From Auanema rhodensis (lineage: Eukaryota > Nematoda > Chromadorea > Rhabditida > Rhabditidae): 64,000 nucleotides of DNA. Positions 1 through 12,684 of this stretch are shown here, in pieces. The notes under the pieces were generated by a model that saw only the letters and a program-made list of their open reading frames with translations, was not told where the DNA came from and ran no database searches. Location of the stretch: positions 17,957,267-18,021,266 of the forward strand of contig OZ059898.1 in the NCBI GenBank assembly GCA_964057225.1, read 5' to 3'. Position numbers and translations under genes: made by a program. Positions within the stretch are counted from its first letter, which is position 1. Each line of letters opens with the position of its first letter.

Positions 1-540
1 GTACTTTAATTTATGCTAATTAAGTGTACACATGATGTGCACTTGGTATGTAACTCGCTTCACGTCAAAGATAAAGAGATGCGGTTTTCAAAATTAGATT
101 TCGCATGTCCATATTAGTCTAAAAACAAATTTTTATTGATATTGGTGCATGGTAACCATGACTTTGAAATTTACGTGAACTTTAATTTATGCTAATTAAG
201 TGTACACGTGATGTGCACTTGGTATGTAACTCGCTTCACGTGAAAGATAAAGAGATGCGGTTTTCAAAATTAGATTCCCCATGTCCATATTAGTCTAAAA
301 ACAAATTTTTATTGATATTGGTGCATGGCAACCATGACTTTCAAATTTACGTGAACTTCAGTTTATGCTAATTAAGTGTACACGTGATGTGCACTTGGTA
401 TGTAACTCGCTTCAAGTGAAAGATAAAGAGATGCGGTTTTCAAAATTAGATTCCCCATGTCCATATTAGTCTAAAAACAAATTTTTATTGATATTGGTGC
501 ATGGCAACCATGACTTTAAAGTTTACGTGTACTTTAGTTT
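1..540 (+). repeat. Window-edge monomers before the first resolved duplication
   Basis: Twelve bases of a partial copy are followed by three monomers. The second ends with TTTCAAATTT and TTCAGTTT, and the third has TTCAAGTGAA instead of the palindrome. They do not fit the 6-mer that follows. They continue an array whose left end lies outside the window. Confidence 0.85.
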
Positions 541-1596
541 ATGCTAATTAAGTGTACACATGATGTGCACTTGGTATGTAACTCGCTTCACGTCAAAGAT
601 AAAGAGATGCGGTTTTCAAAATTAGATTTCGCATGTCCATATTAGTCTAAAAACAAATTTTTATTGATATTGGTGCATGGTAACCATGACTTTGAAATTT
701 GCGTGAACTTTAATTTATGCTAATTAAGTGTACACATGATGTGCACTTGGTATGTAACTCGCTTCACGTCAAAGATAAAGAGATGCGGTTTTCAAAATTA
801 GATTTCGCATGTCCATATCAGTCTAAAAACAAATTTTTATTGATATTGGTGCATGGTAACCATGACTTTGAAATTTACGTGAACTTTAATTTATGCTAAT
901 TAAGTGTACACGTGATGTGCACTTGGTATGTAACTCGCTTCACGTGAAAGATAAAGAGATGCGGTTTTCAAAATTAGATTCCCCATGTCCATATTAGTCT
1001 AAAAACAAATTTTTATTGATATTGGTGCATGGCAACCATGACTTTAAAGTTTACGTGTACTTTAGTTTATGCTAATTAAGTGTACACATGATGTGCACTT
1101 GGTATGTAACTCGCTTCACGTCAAAGATAAAGAGATGCGGTTTTCAAAATTAGATTTCGCATGTCCATATTAGTCTAAAAACAAATTTTTATTGATATTG
1201 GTGCATGGTAACCATGACTTTGAAATTTACGTGAACTTTAATTTATGCTAATTAAGTGTACACGTGATGTGCACTTGGTATGTAACTCGCTTCACGTGAA
1301 AGATAAAGAGATGCGGTTTTCAAAATTAGATTCCCCATGTCCATATTAGTCTAAAAACAAATTTTTATTGATATTGGTGCATGGCAACCATGACTTTAAA
1401 ATTTACGTGTACTTTAATTTATGCTAATTAAGTGTACACATGATGTGCACTTGGTATGTAACTCGCTTCACGTCAAAGATAAAGAGATGCGGTTTTCAAA
1501 ATTAGATTCCCCATGTCCATATTAGTCTAAAAACAAATTTTTATTGATATTGGTGCATGGCAACCATGACTTTAAAGTTTACGTGTACTTTAGTTT
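541..1596 (+). repeat. 6-mer HOR (1056 bp), copy 1
   Basis: Six monomers whose variant order is repeated in the next 1056 bp. Shared markers include GCGTGAAC (G161) in the first member and ATATCAGTC (C103) in the second. The only differences noticed are in the last member, which has G157 and G173 here but A157 and A173 in copy 2. Confidence 0.9.
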
Positions 1597-3708
1597 ATGC
1601 TAATTAAGTGTACACATGATGTGCACTTGGTATGTAACTCGCTTCACGTCAAAGATAAAGAGATGCGGTTTTCAAAATTAGATTTCGCATGTCCATATTA
1701 GTCTAAAAACAAATTTTTATTGATATTGGTGCATGGTAACCATGACTTTGAAATTTGCGTGAACTTTAATTTATGCTAATTAAGTGTACACATGATGTGC
1801 ACTTGGTATGTAACTCGCTTCACGTCAAAGATAAAGAGATGCGGTTTTCAAAATTAGATTTCGCATGTCCATATCAGTCTAAAAACAAATTTTTATTGAT
1901 ATTGGTGCATGGTAACCATGACTTTGAAATTTACGTGAACTTTAATTTATGCTAATTAAGTGTACACGTGATGTGCACTTGGTATGTAACTCGCTTCACG
2001 TGAAAGATAAAGAGATGCGGTTTTCAAAATTAGATTCCCCATGTCCATATTAGTCTAAAAACAAATTTTTATTGATATTGGTGCATGGCAACCATGACTT
2101 TAAAGTTTACGTGTACTTTAGTTTATGCTAATTAAGTGTACACATGATGTGCACTTGGTATGTAACTCGCTTCACGTCAAAGATAAAGAGATGCGGTTTT
2201 CAAAATTAGATTTCGCATGTCCATATTAGTCTAAAAACAAATTTTTATTGATATTGGTGCATGGTAACCATGACTTTGAAATTTACGTGAACTTTAATTT
2301 ATGCTAATTAAGTGTACACGTGATGTGCACTTGGTATGTAACTCGCTTCACGTGAAAGATAAAGAGATGCGGTTTTCAAAATTAGATTCCCCATGTCCAT
2401 ATTAGTCTAAAAACAAATTTTTATTGATATTGGTGCATGGCAACCATGACTTTAAAATTTACGTGTACTTTAATTTATGCTAATTAAGTGTACACATGAT
2501 GTGCACTTGGTATGTAACTCGCTTCACGTCAAAGATAAAGAGATGCGGTTTTCAAAATTAGATTCCCCATGTCCATATTAGTCTAAAAACAAATTTTTAT
2601 TGATATTGGTGCATGGCAACCATGACTTTAAAATTTACGTGTACTTTAATTTATGCTAATTAAGTGTACACATGATGTGCACTTGGTATGTAACTCGCTT
2701 CACGTCAAAGATAAAGAGATGCGGTTTTCAAAATTAGATTTCGCATGTCCATATTAGTCTAAAAACAAATTTTTATTGATATTGGTGCATGGTAACCATG
2801 ACTTTGAAATTTACGTGAACTTTAATTTATGCTAATTAAGTGTACACGTGATGTGCACTTGGTATGTAACTCGCTTCACGTGAAAGATAAAGAGATGCGG
2901 TTTTCAAAATTAGATTCCCCATGTCCATATTAGTCTAAAAACAAATTTTTATTGATATTGGTGCATGACAACCATGACTTTCAAATATACGTGAACTTCA
3001 ATTTATGCTAATTAAGTGTACACGTGATGTGCACTCGGTATGTAACTCGCTTCGCGTCAAAGATAAAGAGATGCGGTTTTCAAAATTAGATTCCCCATGT
3101 CCATATTAGTCTAAAAACAAATTTTTATTGATATTGGTGGATGGTAACCATGACTTTGAAATTTACGTGAACTTTAATTTATGCTAATTAAGTGTACACG
3201 TGATGTGCACTTGGTATGTAACTCGCTTCACGTGAAAGATAAAGAGATGCGGTTTTCAAAATTAGATTCCTCATGTCCATATTAGTCTAAAAACGAATTT
3301 TTATTGATATTGATGCATGGTAACCATGACTTTGAAATTTACGTGAACTTTAATTTATGCTAATTAAGTGTACACGTGATGTGCACTTGGTATGTAACTC
3401 GCTTCACGTGAAAGATAAAGAGATGCGGTTTTCAAAATTAGATTTCGCATGTCCATATTAGTCTAAAAACAAATTTTTATTGATATTGGTGCATGGTAAC
3501 CATGACTTTGAAATTTACGTGAACTTTAATTTATGCTAATTAAGTGTACACGTGATGTGCACTTGGTATGTAACTCGCTTCACGTGAAAGATAAAGAGAT
3601 GCGGTTTTCAAAATTAGATTCTTCATGTCCATATTAGTCTAAAAACAAATTTTTATTGATATTGGTGCATGGTAACTATGACTTTGAAATTTACGTGAAC
3701 TTTAATTT
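893..3708 (+). repeat. 16-mer HOR (2816 bp), copy 1
   Basis: Sixteen monomers repeated directly by 3709-6524. Informative markers are C103 at 1875, CATGACAACC with AATATACG in the monomer at 2829, ACTCGG with CTTCGCGTC at 3005, AAACGAA with TTGATGC at 3181, and GTAACTATG at 3533. It overlaps the 6-mer pair, so the 6-mer duplication came before, or is nested in, this event. Confidence 0.92.
1597..2652 (+). repeat. 6-mer HOR (1056 bp), copy 2
   Basis: Direct tandem copy of 541-1596. The private markers G161 (first member) and C103 (second member, at 1875) recur exactly 1056 bp after copy 1. Near identity indicates a recent event compared with neighbouring monomer divergence. Confidence 0.9.
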
Positions 3709-6524
3709 ATGCTAATTAAGTGTACACATGATGTGCACTTGGTATGTAACTCGCTTCACGTGAAAGATAAAGAGATGCGGTTTTCAAAATTAGATTCCCC
3801 ATGTCCATATTAGTCTAAAAACAAATTTTTATTGATATTGGTGCATGGCAACCATGACTTTAAAGTTTACGTGTACTTTAGTTTATGCTAATTAAGTGTA
3901 CACATGATGTGCACTTGGTATGTAACTCGCTTCACGTCAAAGATAAAGAGATGCGGTTTTCAAAATTAGATTTCGCATGTCCATATTAGTCTAAAAACAA
4001 ATTTTTATTGATATTGGTGCATGGTAACCATGACTTTGAAATTTACGTGAACTTTAATTTATGCTAATTAAGTGTACACGTGATGTGCACTTGGTATGTA
4101 ACTCGCTTCACGTGAAAGATAAAGAGATGCGGTTTTCAAAATTAGATTCCCCATGTCCATATTAGTCTAAAAACAAATTTTTATTGATATTGGTGCATGG
4201 CAACCATGACTTTAAAATTTACGTGTACTTTAATTTATGCTAATTAAGTGTACACATGATGTGCACTTGGTATGTAACTCGCTTCACGTCAAAGATAAAG
4301 AGATGCGGTTTTCAAAATTAGATTCCCCATGTCCATATTAGTCTAAAAACAAATTTTTATTGATATTGGTGCATGGCAACCATGACTTTAAAGTTTACGT
4401 GTACTTTAGTTTATGCTAATTAAGTGTACACATGATGTGCACTTGGTATGTAACTCGCTTCACGTCAAAGATAAAGAGATGCGGTTTTCAAAATTAGATT
4501 TCGCATGTCCATATTAGTCTAAAAACAAATTTTTATTGATATTGGTGCATGGTAACCATGACTTTGAAATTTGCGTGAACTTTAATTTATGCTAATTAAG
4601 TGTACACATGATGTGCACTTGGTATGTAACTCGCTTCACGTCAAAGATAAAGAGATGCGGTTTTCAAAATTAGATTTCGCATGTCCATATCAGTCTAAAA
4701 ACAAATTTTTATTGATATTGGTGCATGGTAACCATGACTTTGAAATTTACGTGAACTTTAATTTATGCTAATTAAGTGTACACGTGATGTGCACTTGGTA
4801 TGTAACTCGCTTCACGTGAAAGATAAAGAGATGCGGTTTTCAAAATTAGATTCCCCATGTCCATATTAGTCTAAAAACAAATTTTTATTGATATTGGTGC
4901 ATGGCAACCATGACTTTAAAGTTTACGTGTACTTTAGTTTATGCTAATTAAGTGTACACATGATGTGCACTTGGTATGTAACTCGCTTCACGTCAAAGAT
5001 AAAGAGATGCGGTTTTCAAAATTAGATTTCGCATGTCCATATTAGTCTAAAAACAAATTTTTATTGATATTGGTGCATGGTAACCATGACTTTGAAATTT
5101 ACGTGAACTTTAATTTATGCTAATTAAGTGTACACGTGATGTGCACTTGGTATGTAACTCGCTTCACGTGAAAGATAAAGAGATGCGGTTTTCAAAATTA
5201 GATTCCCCATGTCCATATTAGTCTAAAAACAAATTTTTATTGATATTGGTGCATGGCAACCATGACTTTAAAATTTACGTGTACTTTAATTTATGCTAAT
5301 TAAGTGTACACATGATGTGCACTTGGTATGTAACTCGCTTCACGTCAAAGATAAAGAGATGCGGTTTTCAAAATTAGATTCCCCATGTCCATATTAGTCT
5401 AAAAACAAATTTTTATTGATATTGGTGCATGGCAACCATGACTTTAAAATTTACGTGTACTTTAATTTATGCTAATTAAGTGTACACATGATGTGCACTT
5501 GGTATGTAACTCGCTTCACGTCAAAGATAAAGAGATGCGGTTTTCAAAATTAGATTTCGCATGTCCATATTAGTCTAAAAACAAATTTTTATTGATATTG
5601 GTGCATGGTAACCATGACTTTGAAATTTACGTGAACTTTAATTTATGCTAATTAAGTGTACACGTGATGTGCACTTGGTATGTAACTCGCTTCACGTGAA
5701 AGATAAAGAGATGCGGTTTTCAAAATTAGATTCCCCATGTCCATATTAGTCTAAAAACAAATTTTTATTGATATTGGTGCATGACAACCATGACTTTCAA
5801 ATATACGTGAACTTCAATTTATGCTAATTAAGTGTACACGTGATGTGCACTCGGTATGTAACTCGCTTCGCGTCAAAGATAAAGAGATGCGGTTTTCAAA
5901 ATTAGATTCCCCATGTCCATATTAGTCTAAAAACAAATTTTTATTGATATTGGTGGATGGTAACCATGACTTTGAAATTTACGTGAACTTTAATTTATGC
6001 TAATTAAGTGTACACGTGATGTGCACTTGGTATGTAACTCGCTTCACGTGAAAGATAAAGAGATGCGGTTTTCAAAATTAGATTCCTCATGTCCATATTA
6101 GTCTAAAAACGAATTTTTATTGATATTGATGCATGGTAACCATGACTTTGAAATTTACGTGAACTTTAATTTATGCTAATTAAGTGTACACGTGATGTGC
6201 ACTTGGTATGTAACTCGCTTCACGTGAAAGATAAAGAGATGCGGTTTTCAAAATTAGATTTCGCATGTCCATATTAGTCTAAAAACAAATTTTTATTGAT
6301 ATTGGTGCATGGTAACCATGACTTTGAAATTTACGTGAACTTTAATTTATGCTAATTAAGTGTACACGTGATGTGCACTTGGTATGTAACTCGCTTCACG
6401 TGAAAGATAAAGAGATGCGGTTTTCAAAATTAGATTCTTCATGTCCATATTAGTCTAAAAACAAATTTTTATTGATATTGGTGCATGGTAACTATGACTT
6501 TGAAATTTACGTGAACTTTAATTT
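3709..6524 (+). repeat. 16-mer HOR (2816 bp), copy 2
   Basis: All markers of 893-3708 recur at +2816, including C103 at 4691, CATGACAACC in the monomer at 5645, CTTCGCGTC at 5821 and GTAACTATG at 6349. The one difference I noticed is A at 3728 where copy 1 has G at 912 (position 20 of the first member). It fits a single unequal exchange 16 monomers out of register. Confidence 0.92.
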
Positions 6525-9500
6525 ATGCTAATTAAGTGTACACATGATGTGCACTTGGTATGTAACTCGCTTCACGTCAAAGATAAAGAGATGCGGTTTT
6601 CAAAATTAGATTTCGCATGTCCATATTAGTCTAAAAACAAATTTTTATTGATATTGGTGCATGGTAACCATGACTTTGAAATTTACGTGAACTTTAATTT
6701 ATGCTAATTAAGTGTACACGTGATGTGCACTTGGTATGTAACTCGCTTCACGTGAAAGATAAAGAGATGCGGTTTTCAAAATTAGATTCCCCATGTCCAT
6801 ATTAGTCTAAAAACAAATTTTTATTGATATTGGTGCATGGCAACCATGACTTTAAAATTTACGTGTACTTTAATTTATGCTAATTAAGTGTACACATGAT
6901 GTGCACTTGGTATGTAACTCGCTTCACGTCAAAGATAAAGAGATGCGGTTTTCAAAATTAGATTTCGCATGTCCATATTAGTCTAAAAACAAATTTTTAT
7001 TGATATTGGTGCATGGTAACCATGACTTTGAAATTTACGTGAACTTTAATTTATGCTAATTAAGTGTACACATGATGTGCACTTGGTATGTAACTCGCTT
7101 CACGTCAAAGATAAAGAGATGTGGTTTTCAAAATTAGATTCCCCATGTCCATATTAGTCTAAAAACAAATTTTTATTGATATTGGTTCATGGTAACCATG
7201 ACTTTGAAATTTACGTGAACTTTAATTTATGCTAATTAAATGTACACGTGATGTGCACTTGGTATGTAACTCGCTTCACGTGAAAGATAAAGAGATGCGG
7301 TTTTCAAAATTAGATTCCCCATGTCCATATTAGTCTAAAAACAAATTTTTATTGATATTGGTGCATGGCAACCATGACTTTAAAATTTACGTGTACTTTA
7401 ATTTATGCTAATTAAGTGTACACATGATGTGCACTTGGTATGTAACTCGCTTCACGTCAAAGACAAAGAGATGCGGTTTTCAAAATTAGATTCCCCATGT
7501 CCATATTAGTCTAAAAACAAATTTTTATTGATATTGGTGCATGGTAACCATGACTTTGAAATTTACGTGAACTTTAATTTATGCTAATTAAGTGTACTCG
7601 TGATGTGCACTTGGTATGTAACTCGCTTCACGTGAAAGATAAAGAGATGCGGTTTTCAAAATTAGATTCCTCATGTCCATATTAGTCTAAAAACAAATTT
7701 TTATTGGTATTGGTGCATGGCAACCATGACTTTTAAATTTACGTGTACTTCAATTTATGCTAATTAAGTGTACACATGATGTGCACTTGGTATGTAACTC
7801 GCTTCACGTCAAAGATAAAGAGATGCGGTTTTCAAAATTAGATTTCGCATGTCCATATTAGTCTAAAAACAAATTTTTATTGATATTGGTGCATGGCAAC
7901 CATGACTTTTAAATTTACGTGTACTTTAATTTATGCTAATTAAGTGTACACGTGATGTGCACTTGGTATGTAACTCGCTTCACGTGAAAGATAAAGAGAT
8001 GCGGTTTTCAAAATTAGATTCCTCATGTCCATATTAGTCTAAAAACGAATTTTTATTGATATTGATGCATGGTAACCATGACTTTGAAATTTACGTGAAC
8101 TTTAATTTATGCTAATTAAATGTACACGTGATGTGCACTTGGTATGTAACTCGCTTCACGTGAAAGATAAAGAGATGCGGTTTTCAAAATTAGATTCCCC
8201 ATGTCCATATTAGTCTAAAAACAAATTTTTATTGATATTGGTGCATGGCAACCATGACTTTAAAATTTACGTGTACTTTAATTTATGCTAATTAAGTGTA
8301 CACATGATGTGCACTTGGTATGTAACTCGCTTCACGTCAAAGATAAAGAGATGCGGTTTTCAAAATTAGATTCCCCATGTCCATATTAGTCTAAAAACAA
8401 ATTTTTATTGATATTGGTTCATGGCAACCATGACTTTAAAGTTTACGTGTACTTTAGTTTATGCTAATTAAGTGTACACATGATGTGCACTTGGTATGTA
8501 ACTCGCTTCACGTCAAAGATAAAGAGATGCGGTTTTCAAAATTAGATTTCGCATGTCCATATTAGTCTAAAAACAAATTTTTATTGATATTGGTGCATGG
8601 TAACCATGACTTTGAAATTTACGTGAACTTTAATTTATGCTAATTAAGTGTACACGTGATGTGCACTTGGTATGTAACTCGCTTCACGTGAAAGATAAAG
8701 AGATGCGGTTTTCAAAATTAGATTCCCCATGTCCATATTAGTCTAAAAACAAATTTTTATTGATATTGGTGCATGGCAACCATGACTTTAAAATTTACGT
8801 GTACTTTAATTTATGCTAATTAAGTGTACACATGATGTGCACTTGGTATGTAACTCGCTTCACGTCAAAGATAAAGAGATGCGGTTTTCAAAATTAGATT
8901 TCGCATGTCCATATTAGTCTAAAAACAAATTTTTATTGATATTGGTGCATGGTAACCATGACTTTGAAATTTACGTGAACTTTAATTTATGCTAATTAAG
9001 TGTACACGTGATGTGCACTTGGTATGTAACTCGCTTCACGTGAAAGATAAAGAGATGCGGTTTTCAAAATTAGATTCCCCATGTCCATATTAGTCTAAAA
9101 ACAAATTTTTATTGATATTGGTGCATGACAACCATGACTTTCAAATATACGTGAACTTCAATTTATGCTAATTAAGTGTACACGTGATGTGCACTCGGTA
9201 TGTAACTCGCTTCGCGTCAAAGATAAAGAGATGCGGTTTTCAAAATTAGATTCCCCATGTCCATATTAGTCTAAAAACAAATTTTTATTGATATTGGTGG
9301 ATGGTAACCATGACTTTGAAATTTACGTGAACTTTAATTTATGCTAATTAAGTGTACACGTGATGTGCACTTGGTATGTAACTCGCTTCACGTGAAAGAT
9401 AAAGAGATGCGGTTTTCAAAATTAGATTCCTCATGTCCATATTAGTCTAAAAACGAATTTTTATTGATATTGTTGCATGGTAACCATGACTTTGAAATTT

Positions 9501-12500
9501 ACGTGAACTTTAATTTATGCTAATTAAGTGTACACGTGATGTGCACTTGGTATGTAACTCGCTTCACGTGAAAGATAAAGAGATGCGGTTTTCAAAATTA
9601 GATTTCGCATGTCCATATTAGTCTAAAAACAAATTTTTATTGATATTGGTGCATGGTAACCATGACTTTGAAATTTACGTGAACTTTAATTTATGCTAAT
9701 TAAGTGTACACGTGATGTGCACTTGGTATGTAACTCGCTTCACGTGAAAGATAAAGAGATGCGGTTTTCAAAATTAGATTCTTCATGTCCATATTAGTCT
9801 AAAAACGAATTTTTATTGATATTGATGCATGGTAACCATGACTTTGAAATTTACGTGAACTTTAATTTATGCTTATTAAGTGTACACGTGATGTGCACTT
9901 GGTATGTAACTCGCTTCACGTCAAAGATAAAGAGATGCGGTTTTCAAATTTAGATTCCCCATGTCCATATTAGTCTAAAAACAAATTTTTATTGATATTG
10001 GTGCATGGTAACTATGACTTTGAAATTTACGTGAACTTTAATTTATGCTAATTAAGTGTACACATGATGTGCACTTGGTATGTAACTCGCTTCACGTCAA
10101 AGATAAAGAGATGCGGTTTTCAAAATTAGATTTCGCATGTCCATATTAGTCTAAAAACAAATTTTTATTGATATTGGTGCATGGTAACCATGACTTTGAA
10201 ATTTACGTGAACTTTAATTTATGCTAATTAAGTGTACACGTGATGTGCACTTGGTATGTAACTCGCTTCACGTGAAAGATAAAGAGATGCGGTTTTCAAA
10301 ATTAGATTCCCCATGTCCATATTAGTCTAAAAACAAATTTTTATTGATATTGGTGCATGGCAACCATGACTTTAAAATTTACGTGTACTTTAATTTATGC
10401 TAATTAAGTGTACACATGATGTGCACTTGGTATGTAACTCGCTTCACGTCAAAGATAAAGAGATGCGGTTTTCAAAATTAGATTTCGCATGTCCATATTA
10501 GTCTAAAAACAAATTTTTATTGATATTGGTGCTAGGTAACCATGACTTTGAAATTTACGTGAACTTTAATTTATGCTAATTAAGTGTACACATGATGTGC
10601 ACTTGGTATGTAACTCGCTTCACGTCAAAGATAAAGAGATGCGGTTTTCAAAATTAGATTTCGCATGTCCATATTAGTCTAAAAACAAATTTTTATTGAT
10701 ATTGGTGCATGGTAACCATGACTTTGAAATTTACGTGAACTTTAATTTATGCTAATTAAGTGTACACGTGATGTGCACTTGGTATGTAACTCGCTTCACG
10801 TGAAAGATAAAGAGATGCGGTTTTCGAAATTAGATTCCCCATGTCCATATTAGTCTAAAAACAAATTTTTATTGATATTGGTGCATGGCAACCATGACTT
10901 TAAAATTTACGTGTACTTTAATTTATGCTAATTAAGTGTACACATGATGTGCACTTGGTATGTAACTCGCTTCACGTCAAAGATAAAGAGATGCGGTTTT
11001 CAAAATTAGATTTCGCATGTCCATATTAGTCTAAAAACAAATTTTTATTGATATTGGTGCATGGTAACCATGACTTTGAAATTTACGTGAACTTTAATTT
11101 ATGCTAATTAAGTGTACACATGATGTGCACTTGGTATGTAACTCGCTTCACGTCAAAGATAAAGAGATGCGGTTTTCAAAATTAGATTCCCCATGTCCAT
11201 ATTAGTCTAAAAACAAATTTTTATTGATATTGGTGCATGGCAACCATGACTTTAAAATTTACGTGTACTTTAATTTATGCTAATTAAGTGTACACATGAT
11301 GTGCACTTGGTATGTAACTCGCTTCACGTCAAAGACAAAGAGATGCGGTTTTCAAAATTAGATTCCCCATGTCCATATTAGTCTAAAAACAAATTTTTAT
11401 TGATATTGGTGCATGGTAACCATGACTTTGAAATTTACGTGAACTTTAATTTATGCTAATTAAGTGTACTCGTGATGTGCACTTGGTATGTAACTCGCTT
11501 CACGTGAAAGATAAAGAGATGCGGTTTTCAAAATTAGATTCCTCATGTCCATATTAGTCTAAAAACAAATTTTTATTGGTATTGGTGCATGGCAACCATG
11601 ACTTTTAAATTTACGTGTACTTCAATTTATGCTAATTAAGTGTACACATGATGTGCACTTGGTATGTAACTCGCTTCACGTCAAAGATAAAGAGATGCGG
11701 TTTTCAAAATTAGATTTCGCATGTCCATATTAGTCTAAAAACAAATTTTTATTGATATTGGTGCATGGCAACCATGACTTTTAAATTTACGTGTACTTTA
11801 ATTTATGCTAATTAAGTGTACACGTGATGTGCACTTGGTATGTAACTCGCTTCACGTGAAAGATAAAGAGATGCGGTTTTCAAAATTAGATTCCTCATGT
11901 CCATATTAGTCTAAAAACGAATTTTTATTGATATTGATGCATGGTAACCATGACTTTGAAATTTACGTGAACTTTAATTTATGCTAATTAAATGTACACG
12001 TGATGTGCACTTGGTATGTAACTCGCTTCACGTGAAAGATAAAGAGATGCGGTTTTCAAAATTAGATTCCCCATGTCCATATTAGTCTAAAAACAAATTT
12101 TTATTGATATTGGTGCATGGCAACCATGACTTTAAAATTTACGTGTACTTTAATTTATGCTAATTAAGTGTACACATGATGTGCACTTGGTATGTAACTC
12201 GCTTCACGTCAAAGATAAAGAGATGCGGTTTTCAAAATTAGATTCCCCATGTCCATATTAGTCTAAAAACAAATTTTTATTGATATTGGTGCATGGCAAC
12301 CATGACTTTAAAATTTACGTGTACTTTAATTTATGCTAATTAAGTGTACACATGATGTGCACTTGGTATGTAACTCGCTTCACGTCAAAGACAAAGAGAT
12401 GCGGTTTTCAAAATTAGATTCCCCATGTCCATATTAGTCTAAAAACAAATTTTTATTGATATTGGTGCATGGTAAGCATGACTTTGAAATTTACGTGAAC

Positions 12501-12508
12501 TTTAATTT
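4413..12508 (+). repeat. Segmental duplication of about 8.1 kb, source copy
   Basis: 46 monomers whose variant order is found again at 12685-20956. Markers are G161 then C103 at the start (4413, 4691), ATGTGGTTTTC in the monomer at 7053, GTTCATGG at 7185 and again near 8417, AGACAAAG in 7405, TACTCGTG in 7581, ATTGGTATTGG in 7581, TTGTTGCATGG near 9471, CAAATTTAG in 9869, GCTAGGTAACC in 10397 and TTCGAAATT in 10749. Within it lies 21837-23420's source block (8461-10044). Confidence 0.9.
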
Positions 12509-12684
12509 ATGCTAATTAAGTGTACTCGTGATGTGCACTTGGTATGTAACTCGCTTCACGTCAAAGATAAAGAGATGCGGTTTTCAAAATTAGATTCCCC
12601 ATGTCCATATTAGTCTAAAAACAAATTTTTATTGATATTGGTGCATGGCAACCATGACTTTAAAGTTTACGTGTACTTTAGTTT
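12509..12684 (+). repeat. Chimeric junction monomer at the segmental duplication
   Basis: The 5' part has TACTCGTG (T18, G20), as in the AGACAAAG-following monomers at 7581 and 11453. The 3' part has C54, CCCC at 89-92, C141, G157 and G173, as in the monomer at 4237. The switch lies between G20 (12528) and C54 (12562), so the exchange point maps to about 12529-12561. The next monomer begins the second 8.3-kb copy, as expected if this monomer is the duplication junction. Confidence 0.85.
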
